Below, piece by piece: positions 12,801 to 23,742 of a stretch of 64,000 nucleotides of DNA. The stretch comes from Hesseltinella vesiculosa. Lineage: Eukaryota; Mucoromycota; Mucoromycetes; Mucorales; Cunninghamellaceae. Position numbers and translations under genes: made by a program. Position 1 is the stretch's first letter; the number at the start of each line of letters is the position of its first letter. The notes under the pieces are model-generated. The model was given only the letters and a program-made list of their open reading frames with translations, was not told where the DNA came from and searched no databases. The stretch spans positions 310,001-374,000 of the forward strand of contig MCGT01000008.1 in assembly GCA_002104935.1 (NCBI GenBank), in the 5' to 3' direction.

Positions 12801-15800
12801 TGTCCTGTAAATAGGCCCGTGCACGCTTTGGGAACAACTTGTATAATGGTGGGGTCAACACTAGTCATACCAGCGTCCGCTCAAATGTGGCTAGCACCAA
12901 CAAATCGACGCCATTCTCCATGTTTAGCAGCAGCAATACCACTAGTGCTGCACCTGCCACGGTCAGTGCAGGCTCGCCCAGCTCTTCAGCTTCGCCACCA
13001 CCCCAACTGGCGTCAGTGATGCCTGCATCACCTCACCATCGCCTCCAACAGCAACCTCAAGGTCGCCTACATTCTGTCAAGGACTCACTGGTGATCTCCA
13101 CCCTGCTCTGCTCCACCCTATTTACACAGAACGCCACCCTTGTGCAGCTGATCAACTGGCGCTCCATGGTCTATCCCTCCGGCTCCACCAGTCCTGAAAA
13201 CCTCGACAACCTGCTGACCATGCTGAACAAATTCACGTTTGTTGGCGAGATGGAAGTCGTCAAGTTCTTGGCCGATATCTTTGATGCCTTGCTGGATATC
13301 CTGATCTTCCGAATCCCAGATGACCTTGCCAAGCAAGACCAACTGCATGATCAAGCCATCCATGCCATTACCTGGGTTCTCAGCATCGTCCAGGACCGTC
13401 GTTTCAGCAACTTCAGACCTGTGCTTGACGTGTATATCGAACAACGCTACTTTGCAAATTATCATCAAAATATGCTTGTCGATGACAGTGCCAGCGTCTC
13501 AACTCTGGAAGGCAATGATACACCCGATCTTCATGACCCTGACAAGCGTAAGTTGTGTGTGTGAAAAGGGCCTCGATGAAAGTACGAATGAACATATTCA
13601 CACCCTTTCTTGTTTGCTTTTTCAGCTTCCAATGTCAATCAATGGAATCAGCTGCATTTACATGGCGACGATGGCCAAATGCAAGATATGGATAAGAAGA
13701 CAAGCTGGTCTTATCGCCGCGACGCTGGAGCCACCAACGCATCGCAACTCTACACGTCGTATCGTTACCGAGTCAAACACAGCCCAGCGCTTCAGCAATA
13801 TATCAAGCCCGACGATACCACTTACTATCAACTACTCAAGGGCCTGATTCGTCTCTACTCCAGCCCCAGCAATCCTCTGACCGCCAAACGTGTACGCAGC
13901 TGCATCAAGGTGTCAGAATACCTCTTCCGCTTTATCCAACGCTCCCGTCTCCTCAAGGAAAGCTTCGACCGGCATCACCCACGCCGCGATGAATGGGAGC
14001 AGGAATACAAAACCGACCTGCTGCAGGTCTTTGCCCTGATGACCAAGATGATGGCAGCCGACCAGCCTAATACGCTGATTGGCACACAAACCCTGGTACT
14101 GCAACACTTTAACGAAGCCATCACCCAAGTCAAGGACTCCTTCGAGCCAACCGAACTGGTCAAGTTGATCCAGGACCTGATGGAAACGTCTGCCCATGTC
14201 ACTGGCAAGCTGGTTGGCTTCCGCCTTCACTTGATCTTGCAGCTGGTCAAAAGCCCAATCTTCAACGATGACACCTGTGACTGTGGGCTAGCCAAGTTGG
14301 TCGTCCAGCGATGGGTCAACGTCTGGATCAACTCCTACATGGTCGTGGCCAGAAACGTAATCTTTGCTGGCCGCCCCGTTTCGGTGTCATCAACCAACGA
14401 TGACGACGACAACACCCATATTCCCGATGCTCGACGACAAACCCGCCTGCCTCGAAACCAGTGGATCGAAAACTTGCGCCTGACCCTCACCATCCTCCAC
14501 GAAATGCTTGTCAAGGCTCGCCGTGCCCAAGGCTGGGCTCTCTTGGGCATGACAGGCTGGTCCAGTACCCCTGCTTCATCTTCGGCTACTAAAACTGATT
14601 CGCCTTCGCATGACCAGCAAGGGGCCGGCACCTTACCTACCAACGACAGCCAACCCACCGAAGATACCAGCCGGAAACAAACAAATGGCGACGCCCTGCA
14701 TCATTTGGACTCTGACGACGACGAGGCTTTCTCTACCCCTCCTCCTCCACCCGTCACGACATCCTCTGCCGCCATACCTAGCCATGGCCTTGCCTCAGTG
14801 GTCAAGCTTTTGATCCCTCTGCTCCCTTACCTTGTCAACACCTACAAGGATCTGCAACGCCTCGTCAATCAGGCCATCAAGGCTGCCGACTCCTCGTCTA
14901 CTCACTCCGGGCTCCATCCTTTAGCCCAGTCCGGCGTCTCATCCCCTATGTCCCAGCCTCTACCCCAGTCCTCCTCAAGTCAGCAGCGCACTTCGCGCAA
15001 CTCTCTGACCATCTTCCGCGAACGCACCAACTCCATCATGGGCATCAGCAACACCCTCCCGACCTCCTCCAGCCATGCTGACCTGACGGACACTTATGCG
15101 CTATCTCTTTCACCCACCAACCAAACGTATGGTGCACCCACCACCGGCTCCACATCAACTTCTGACAAGTCTTCGACCCCGACAGTCGTCCAAGCTTTGT
15201 CGACTTCTCCCGTGACACCTTTTGCCGCAACGTTCCCCTTGCAGCACAACCGAGCTTCTTACGCCGAAGCGGCCCGTATGGCCGGCCCCAATTTGTCAGC
15301 CATGGTGACCTCTGGTTTGCTTGATCTGACCGTGGTGTTATTGGACCTCTTCCACCTGACGCCCACCCGTTACTGGCTCAGCTATCTGCAATCGATGGCT
15401 GCCAAGGACGGGGCCAATGCCACAGCCCAGTTTTTGGTAGAGTTCGCCTACGTGTGCGGCGCTATCCTCTTTGGTGACGACCTGCAGCGAGCCTCCGACG
15501 TGCGTGGTGACCCAGACAAGTACATGGCCCTGATGGAAGAAGACGGCCGTGGTCGACGTACCTGGCCCAAGGATTGGCTGAATCTGGACGTTGTGGCCCA
15601 CAAGATCATCCTTTTGCAAATGATGCTACCCTTGACGTCTCTTCTAGACATGGATGCCTTTGCTCCCGACCCTCGGGTGCCCGAGACTCTATCCACTGCT
15701 GGCGGACCTTCCACGCAAAAAGAGCAGGACATCAAAGTGCAGCTCTGGTACATGACATTCCTGTTGTTCCTACGCATCCTAGGCAGCCCTTCGCTCAATG

Positions 15801-18707
15801 TAGAAACCGCCTTGCCTCAGTCTCAACGCGCGATTTGGAAATTGGTTGGCAACATCCGTGGTGACCAGGCCCTTGCCGAACTGAAACATCTCTGGCAAAT
15901 GACGGGTCACGAATGGCAACCTCGGCAAAAGCGACCCTCGTCCTACTTTGCGTCACGACCCCGCTCCAACGTTGACGTTGACGATGATCTCTCGGAGGAT
16001 GGTAAAGTCATGAAACCCGATCTCTTGGAATACTTTGCCGATCCCTCCAATGGAACCAGTGGCAAGCCCTTTAGCAACCACGTAATCTACCTGTTTTTTC
16101 TTTCCTCTTTTTTTTTTTTTAACTCTCTCTTTTTTTTAAAACTCCTTTTTTTTTTTTTTTAGTCTGACCAGGAAGCAATGGAAATGGTAGATGCCGAAGA
16201 ACCTGAAGAGGAACACAACGCCAAGTCGAGCATAGTGAGCGACAGCAATCTGATCCACGTGGAATCTATGCCAATCTTAATCAAACTGCTATGCGCGACC
16301 AGTTTCACAATGCATGGCAAGCTGCGTGTCACCACCTTGGGCATGATGGCCGACCTGCTGATTGTCCATATGCGCAAGACCGGCGACCTCACCTACGGCC
16401 AGAATCTGCTGATTGGCACTATCGACAAGCTGATCCTGTCGGATAGGAACGCAAATGCCGAAGTATGTATCCAATGGGTAGCTGAGCTTGATATTATCCT
16501 GCGCGACCGGCTGGACACCAAGCAAGACCGTGCCTGGAGTCACCGCGTGATGGAGTCGCTGTCGAATCTGATGGAGCTTCTTGTCCAACTCAATCACCTC
16601 CCCAAGGACAACCCTGAATTCCGCGACGAAGAAATCTACACCACCCTCAGCCTGCTCAAGTTCATGCAGGTGATGCAGCGACGCGACATCTACATTAAAT
16701 ATGTGCATAAGCTGGTGGCTTTACATGTGAATGGTGGTAGCTTTGTCGAAGCAGCCCTGACTCTGCGTTTCCATGCCAACCTCTACGAGTGGGACCCACA
16801 GCAAGAACTGGACGCCATCCCTGAACTGGAGTTTGCCCAGGAATCCGCCTTTACTCGCAAGCAGCGACTCTACGACACCATGATCGACTACTTGGACCGA
16901 GGCTCAGCTTGGGAGCTTTGTGTGGACCTGTGCAAGGAACTGGCAGCACAGTTTGAAACCACAGTAGTTGATTACATTGGCTGTAGCCGTGTCCTGAAAC
17001 GCCAAGCCACGCTTGTTGAGAACATCTGCAAGAAAGAACGCTACTACAACGAGTACTTCCGTGTCGCCTACTATGGCCGGGGCTTCCCTGCTTCTCTTCG
17101 TGGTCAACAGTTCATCTATCGCGGCCAGGCTTGGGAAAAGATGGCCTCGTTTGTCGATCGTATCCAGAACCGCCACCCCAGTGCTAAGTTGCTCAGCAAC
17201 ATCAAGAGTGCTTACCTTACAGATGACCAGCTGTTTGAGCTTGACAGCACTCCCGATGGCCAGTTCCTGCTCGTCACGGCCGTGACACCCGTTGTCGATG
17301 TGGAAGGCAACCCCTTGGTCACCAACCCATTGACCAGCATGCGTATCAAGGATTACTTCAAGTACAACAACGTGGGCCAATTCACCGTCACTCAGCTTGC
17401 TCAGCGTCCTGATGATGAACTCTTGGATGCCAAATCACTCCAAGATTCTGAAAAGGCAAGTTTTGAAAAAAAAAAAAAAAAAAAAAAAAAAGAGAGGCTA
17501 ACCCCCTCTTTTGTTTTTAATTATGCTCTTGCTTAGCGATCTTTGGCACCTTCTGAAGAAGCCCAAAGTACGGAGGGCCAAGTCAAGGAGGAAAACACCA
17601 ATGACGTGGAATTCCCGGGACTGGATGACCATGAACCCCTCGGCATCTCGGATCCAAAGTCGGAATGGAGCAAGCTCGAAAAGGAGGTCCTGAACCTCTG
17701 GGTGGAAAAACTGACGTACACCACTGAAGATACATTCCCAACCATCAGCCTGCGATCCAAAATTACCGCCATCACCCTCGAAGAGCTGTCGCCCATCCAA
17801 AACGCGATTCACGCCATGGAAAAGAAGACAAGCGAATTGACCGACCTCGAAAAGGCCGGCTCAGCCCACATCTGCTCTCCAGAAACATTCAACCTCAATC
17901 CCTTCTCGATGACTCTGAACGGTGCTGTGGATGCGCCTGTCAATGGCGGGGTGGCCCTCTACCGGCAAACCTTTTTGTCGCCCCGCTATGCCGTTTCCCA
18001 CCCAGACAACGCCCTCTTGATTGCCGATCTCCGAAAAGCCATAGATGATCAAGTCGTCGTCATTGATGAATGTCTTTACGTCCATAGCCAACTCGTCAGT
18101 GGTCAAATGGAACCCTTCCACCACAACCTGGTTGACCGTAAGTGAACCAGGAACTATGAAAAAAAAATTCGACCCAGTCCCAACTAATTTTTTTTTCTAT
18201 ACAGTCTTCCACAAGAACTTTGCTGAAGAAATCGGCCGCCTCAAGTCCCAAAAGGTCCCGTTCAAAACTCTTGCTGGTGGGAGCATCCATGGCAGCTTCA
18301 CGAACATGCTGATGCCCTCGGAATCCAACCTGTCCACAACGTCCAGCAACGCCAACAGCCTCAACATCCGACGTGGATCGCTCTTGGATAAGCCATTGAT
18401 GATCAAGACTAAGACCAGTGCCATGATCCAGCACCGATCCAATAGCCATTTCTCCATCACGCCTGTTCCTGAAGAGCCTGGCATGTTTGGCCATCGCCAG
18501 CGCACACGCTCCAACGATCCCTTGTCGCCCACCTCCTTCTCCCAACCCGCTAGTATGGCCGGCACCCCCACCCTCTCCCCTGTCACCTCTCCCGGCTTGT
18601 CTCCCATGGACAACTTTGCTGGTTCCCCTGGGTTCTCCAGAACATTCAAGATGTCCATCCGCCGTGCCGCAAGAAAAGCTGGTCCTTCCAGTACCTCTCC
18701 CAAGTGA
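9803..18707 (+). CDS. DOCK-family Rac/Cdc42 guanine-nucleotide exchange factor
   Basis: Seven exons: 9803-11417, 11492-12738, 12815-13547, 13626-16081, 16163-17455, 17537-18137, 18205-18707, giving 2815 residues. The N-terminus has an SH3 domain (about 65-125; EVGDELYIFEKNGAWYRGYV). A C2-like DHR-1 domain starts near 735 (NEWYLTLDSGQF). The C-terminal DHR-2 exchange domain is about 2180-2730 (EAALTLRFHANLYEW, YYNEYFRVAYYGRGFP). This is the SH3-containing class, as DOCK1-5. DHR-1 binds phosphoinositides and DHR-2 loads GTP onto Rac-type GTPases to steer actin and polarity; the pathway is inferred from the family. Animal DOCK1-like proteins are about 1,860 residues; the excess lies in Ser/Pro-rich insertions between domains. 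Intron 5 starts with GC rather than GT (AAG|GCAAGT) and holds about 24 consecutive A. The ATG context is good (AAAAATGGC). Confidence 0.92.
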
Positions 18708-19116
18708 TCATTATGTCATTTCAGCTTAGATTATTATTTTCTTTTTCCAACTGTAGATACTATTTTTTTTATAATACATTAATATCGATATCTTGTGCAC
18801 AGCAATAACTTGTACCCACCAAGTGCATACGACGTCACAATTAGTGCAGAGCGCCAGCCTCCAGTCTTCGCTCAGCTGTCTTGATCAGATCGCCTGGGGG
18901 TTGCATGGCGAAAATGGCTGAATTTTTTATTTTTTTTAACCGAGGCATGGGAGGTGTCAATGCGATACAGATCAAAATCTGGCAGGGCGACCTTCAGCAA
19001 TCCACGTGGCTTTTTCAGCATCATCCTCATTTACGCATTCACATACCTGCACAAAATCTTACAGAGAACCTATCACTCAAAATGGATGTGCAGCATTTGC
19101 CTTCTTTTTTTATCAA
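18708..19116. other. Downstream region of the DOCK gene
   Basis: AT-rich 3' region with likely poly-A signals (an AATACATTAA cluster near 18773) followed by sequence unique within the window. No gene is supported. Confidence 0.4.
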
Positions 19117-19754
19117 ACCGAAGAAAAAATTTGGGTGGTATTGAGTCTCCGCTCTGCGCCTCCGATTCTGGTCACTGGGGAAACGAGTGCTCTCTTGGAA
19201 CAAGTTTGGTCGCCTTCATCTAGTGCGAAATAGTTCAAGTTGTTCATCCATCAGGACTTTCTACTTTTTGAATTCTTTTTAACATCGAGGGTGGTATTCG
19301 CTGATTGGTCATTGCCTGCGAGCACCAGTTGAGAATCGAGCTTTTTTTCAATTATATTAAAAAAGGCAAGTATGCGTAGTCCCTTAAGAGTGATCTATTC
19401 GGCATCAGATTTTGTACGAGCTCGTGAATGCATGAAGGACGAGGGTTCAGATATTATCACGTCGATTGCTGATGGCCTCCTGGCCAACCTTTAAAGCATA
19501 AGGTTTGGACCTACGATTCTCCATCTCAAAATTCCGGTCATTTTCGCCAGAGGACCGCCCAGGCATCTGATCAAAAAACACAGTGATAAGAAACGGATTC
19601 CAACTGGTTGATACAAATAATTTTTTAGTAGGTTACGTGGAAGTCAGACATTGTCTCGAGAAAAAAAGTGGTGCCACTTGACATGACTGGGACGGCAGAG
19701 GTGCCTTATTAAACAATGTATCAAGTGTGTTGCATTTTTTAGTTTGCTGTTCTG

Positions 19755-19845
19755 GGGATATGGCTTTTTTTTTCACTTGGGGAACGACCTTTTTATTATA
19801 ATTGGGGATATGACCTTTTTTTTAAAAAAGTTGGGGATAAGATAG
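19755..19845. repeat. Short tandem repeat beside the stop of copy A
   Basis: Three to four degenerate copies of a TTGGGGATATGACCTTTTTT-like unit lie just beyond the stop codon of copy A. The same block follows copy B at about 23580-23670. In both copies it falls in the presumed 3' untranslated region. Confidence 0.6.
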
Positions 19846-19907
19846 ATGTGCATGTGGTAAAAAAAAAAAAAAAAAGTGAGGCATAGAAGGTTCGTTATAT
19901 GATTGCT

Positions 19908-21695
19908 TTAGCTCAAAAGCACGCCCTTGATTCTGGCAGCGACAGAAACGTTGGCTCGGGACAAAGAAGAGGCAATTTCATTTGCGAGGGTGGAGAGGTG
20001 CTTGTTTAGGTGCTTGTTGCCAAGGATGGGAATGGTTTCTTTATCGTTTCCGAATAGTTCCAGCACGGCCTTAAGGGTTTTTCGAACATTGGTGTCCTTG
20101 TTGATTTTGGCGATCATATTGAAGACACTTTGTTTGTCGAGTTCTTTGTTCAGCATCACACACAAAGCTATGGATTGAAACAAGGTCGATGCAATGCGGT
20201 ACGGTGATTCACTACTTCCTTCTTCCCAGTTGGCAAGCGTGAAAATGGTGTAAGGCTGGCCGGCAATGTCATCGGTCCAAGGGCCTGACGATCGGCAGCA
20301 GAGGTAAGTTGAAGGATGGTGGAAACGGGTACGCATTTGACGGAGCTGGTATAAAAGGTCGGACGAGCTGGTGCTTGTGACGTTGGTATTTTTTGATAAT
20401 GAGAGGGCAGATTCGATAGACTTGCGCATCACAAACATTCGCGTTCCCAGTGACTGTGCTGGACTGTCGATCAAGAAAGTTGCTGTTGTGGGGCCAAGGT
20501 TGGGAGGCAGATCGGCGTCGACGCGGATTGATGACGTGATTAGAGCATTGAAGCTTTCAGTGCCAATGACTAATTTTGCACCATCCATATCCTTCAGTGT
20601 CAATGGCCAAACTTGGTGGTATCGTGTTGCGATAGGGGGGAGTGAATTGGGGGCGTAAGCCCAGTTTTAATGCGGAAGAGCTCGTGATGGGAGTCGATGG
20701 TGCGGGTGCGTCCATACACCTCGACGGTGTTCACTAAAAGGGCACTACCGTTGGTGGTTTGCAACAAGATCATCCCCGAGAGCAAACGTCCGCAGGCGAA
20801 TCGCATGGCTGGGTTGATATTCCAATCATGGTTTAGGAATGAGGCTAGCTCATCGTTCAGCTCGACATATTCGTGCTGAAGCAAGGTGCGCCCATAAGGA
20901 CCAGATGCTACTGACCCATACAGAGAGGCGTTCACCGAAAATGTGACATTCGGCTCCTCTAGTCTTCGCTTCTTGGGAGAGGTCGGCATCACGGTCATTG
21001 CTCTGTTTGGGATTTTACGAAGGTGTTCACGATGAGTTAGTGCATTCAGCTCGTCGGAAGTGTCGGTCTCGTTCATTGATAATGGATGAAGGCGGTACGC
21101 ATCCATGATATTCAGCAGCACTGTTTGTTGTTCTTGGTTCCAGCCAATGGCCTTGCATGCGTGAAGGATGGCATGGTCATATTCTCTTTTGCTAATCACC
21201 AAGGCTGAGGAGCCTTCTTCGGCGAAGGTGGCGAGCAGACTAGGAGGTGAAGTCTTTTGGATAACAAGAGAAGACGACTGGGCACTATCATCATCAGACT
21301 CGCAATCAAGGCCCAATCCAATGCCTTCAATATGAACTATCAGCACCAGTGAACAACAAGACTGCGGTCAGTTACCAATAATCAGATATTTGACGAACTT
21401 ACTAAACTCAAGCTTGGCTAATACAGTACAACCATTTTCAACATGTTTCTGAAAACCTCGTACGGTTATAAACGTCTTATCACCACTGCATATGCAATGA
21501 AACACGCCGTCAATTCTTCGGATGCTAAGCTCTGTACCTGATTAAGAAAAAAAAAAAGTCAGAAAATGCCATCTTTTTTTTTTCTTTACCATCTTCCATG
21601 ACAGCCAAGGCTATGTCCATATGGTGCTGGTTTTCATGATCACATCTTTGTTTTTTGGAATCAAAGACTGAATCGCATTTGCTGCAAGAAAACAT
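19908..21695 (-). pseudogene. Unrecognised C2H2-like protein, copy A (frameshift in exon 3)
   Basis: Exons 21590-21695, 21403-21537 and 19908-21336 on the minus strand. Exon 1 gives a finger-like start (MFSCSKCDSVFDSKKQ, C-x2-C, then His residues). Exon 2 gives a second Cys/His cluster (FHCICSGDKTF ... FQKHVENGC). Exon 3 encodes about 475 residues of a well-ordered but unrecognised domain, starting with an acidic SDDDSAQ segment and containing PTSPKKRRLEEP, a possible nuclear signal. Compared with copy B, one base is missing in a run of six G at 20635-20640, so the frame breaks about half-way through exon 3. This could be real decay or a homopolymer sequencing error. The paired Cys/His clusters followed by a long domain recall helicase- or transposon-associated finger proteins of fungi, but I cannot name the family. 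Confidence 0.6.
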
Positions 21696-21739
21696 TTCAG
21701 ATCTACAACAAACAAAGAGATAAAAAGTGGGACAGCCAG

Positions 21740-22943
21740 CTTTTTTTAAGCTGCTGACAACTTTTTAGATCCCGCCGTTTTTTTGGTAGAACAGCTAAAA
21801 ACAAGCTAGCTGCGCTCGCTTTCTTTTTTTTTGCTGTTCCACTTGCCGTTTTTTTGGTGGAACAGCTTAAAACAAGCTGGCTGCTCTCGCTTTCTTTTTT
21901 TTTGCTGTTCCACTTGCCGTTTTTTTGGTGGAACAGCTTAAAACAAGCTGGCTGCCCTCGCTTTCTTTTTTTTTTGCTGTTCCACTTCCTCTGACAACTT
22001 TTTTGACCCCGCCGTTTTTTTGGTGGAACAGCTTAAAACAAGCTGGCTGCTCTCGCTTTCTTTTTTTTTGCTGTTCCACTTGCCGTTTTTTTGGTGGAAC
22101 AGCTTAAAACTAGCTGGCTGCCCTCGCTTTCTTTTTTTTTGCTGTTCCACTTCCTCTGACAACTTTTTTGACCCCGCCGTTTTTTTGGTGGAACAGCTTA
22201 AAACAAGCTGGCTGCTCTCGCTTTCTTTTTTTTTGCTGTTCCACTTGCCGTTTTTTTGGTGGAACAGCTTAAAACAAGCTGGCTGCCCTCGCTTTCTTTT
22301 TTTTTTGCTGTTCCACTTCCTCTGACAACTTTTTTGACCCCGCCGTTTTTTTGGTGGAACAGCTTAAAACAAGCTGGCTGCCCTCGCTTTCTTTTTTTTT
22401 GCTGTTCCACTTCCTCTGACAACTTTTTTGACCCCGCCGTTTTTTTTGGTGGAACAGCTTAAAACAAGCTGACTGCCCTCGCTTTCTTTTTTTTTGCTGT
22501 TCCACTTGCCGTTTTTTTGGTGGAACAGCTTAAAACAAGCTGGCTGCCCTCGCTTTCTTTTTTTTTTGCTGTTCCACTTCCTCTGACAACTTTTTTGACC
22601 CCGCCGTTTTTTTGGTGGAACAGCTTAAAACAAGCTGGCTGCTCTCGCTTTCTTTTTTTTTGCTGTTCCACTTCCTCTGACAACTTTTTTGACCCCGCCG
22701 TTTTTTTGGTGGAACAGCTTAAAACAAGCTGGCTGCCCTCGCTTTCTTTTTTTTTGCTGTTCCACTTCCTCTGACAACTTTTTGACCCCGCCGTTTTTTT
22801 TGGTGGAACAGCTTAAAACATGCTGGCTGCCCCCACTTTCTTTTTGCTGTTCCACTTCCTCTGACAGCTTTTTTGTTTGGTGGAACAGCTTAAAACAAGC
22901 TGGCTGTCCTGCTTTCTTTTTGCTGTTCCACCTTCTCTGACAA
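21740..22943. repeat. Minisatellite A, about 14 units with hairpin potential
   Basis: About 14 head-to-tail units of roughly 70-95 bp lie directly 5' of copy A's first exon. Each unit contains GTGGAACAGC and, about 40 bases on, its complement GCTGTTCCAC, so every unit can fold into a hairpin. Between the stems lies AACAAGCTGGCTGC and a T8-T10 run. Some units add CCTCTGACAACTTTTTTGAC. Open frames of 60-150 codons arise across the array on both strands only because the unit lacks stops in some frames. Confidence 0.92.
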
Positions 22944-23742
22944 CCGAAGAAAAAAATTTGGGAGGCTACGTTGAGTCTCCGCTCTGTGCCTCCGATTCTG
23001 GTCACTGGGGAAACGAGTGCTCTCTTGGAACAAGTTTGGTCGCCTTCATCTAGTGCGAAATAGTTCAAGCTTTTCATCCATCAGGACTTTCGACTTATTG
23101 AATTCTTTTTAATATCGAGGGTGGTATTCGCTGATTGGTCATTGCCTGCGAGCACCAGTTGAGAATCGAGCTTTTTTTCAATTTTATTAAAGAAGTCAAG
23201 TATGCGTAGTCCCTTAAGAGTGATCTATTCGGCATCAGATTTTGTACGAGCTCGTGAATGCATGAAGGACGAGGGTTCAGATATTATCATGTCGATTGCT
23301 GATGGCCTCCTGGCCAACCTTTAAAGCATAAGGTTTGGACCTACGATTCTCCATCTCAAAATTCCGGTCATTTTCGCCAGAGGACCGCCCAGGCATCTGA
23401 TCAAAAAACACAGTGATAAGAAACGGATTCCAACTGGTTGATACAAATAATTTTTTGGTAAGTTACGTGTAAGTCAGACCATGGTGTCGAGAAAAAAAGT
23501 GGTGCCACTTGACATGACTGGGACGGCAGAGGTGCCTTATTAAACAATGTATCAAGTGTGTTGCATTTTTTAGTTTGTTGTTCTGGGGATATGGCTTTTT
23601 TTTTACTTGGGGTACGACCTTTTTATTACAGTTGGGGATATGACCTTTTTTATTATAATTGGGGATAAGACAGATGTTGCATGGGGTAAAAAAAAAAAAA
23701 AAAAAAAAAAGTGAGGCATAGAAGGTTCGTTATATGATTGCT
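22943..23742. repeat. Conserved 3' flank, second copy (pairs with 19117-19907)
   Basis: About 600 bp of non-coding sequence after the stop of copy B matches the flank of copy A almost base for base, with only about 15-20 differences. Shared landmarks include GGTCACTGGGGAAACGAG, GAGCTCGTGAATGCATGAAG and CATTTTCGCCAGAGGACC. No long frame or known RNA structure is apparent. Confidence 0.8.

Larger units (their letters stand above)
19117..22943. repeat. Segmental duplication unit A (zinc-finger-like gene, 3' flank and minisatellite)
   Basis: Unit A begins at the phrase ACCGAAGAAAAAA and runs through a conserved 3' flank (19117-19900), a minus-strand gene copy (19908-21695) and a minisatellite (about 21740-22943). 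Unit B begins at 22943 with the same phrase and repeats the flank and gene in the same order. The flanks are about 97% identical by eye over about 600 bp, while the coding regions are only about 80-85% identical. Confidence 0.85.

Noticed and set aside
9817..18729. Many frames of 60-168 codons on both strands inside the DOCK gene
   Set aside because: They are shadow frames of the long GC-rich exons; the DOCK frame alone carries domain motifs.
21867..23077. Several open frames of 60-150 codons on both strands
   Set aside because: They are translations of minisatellite A, whose units happen to lack stops in some frames.
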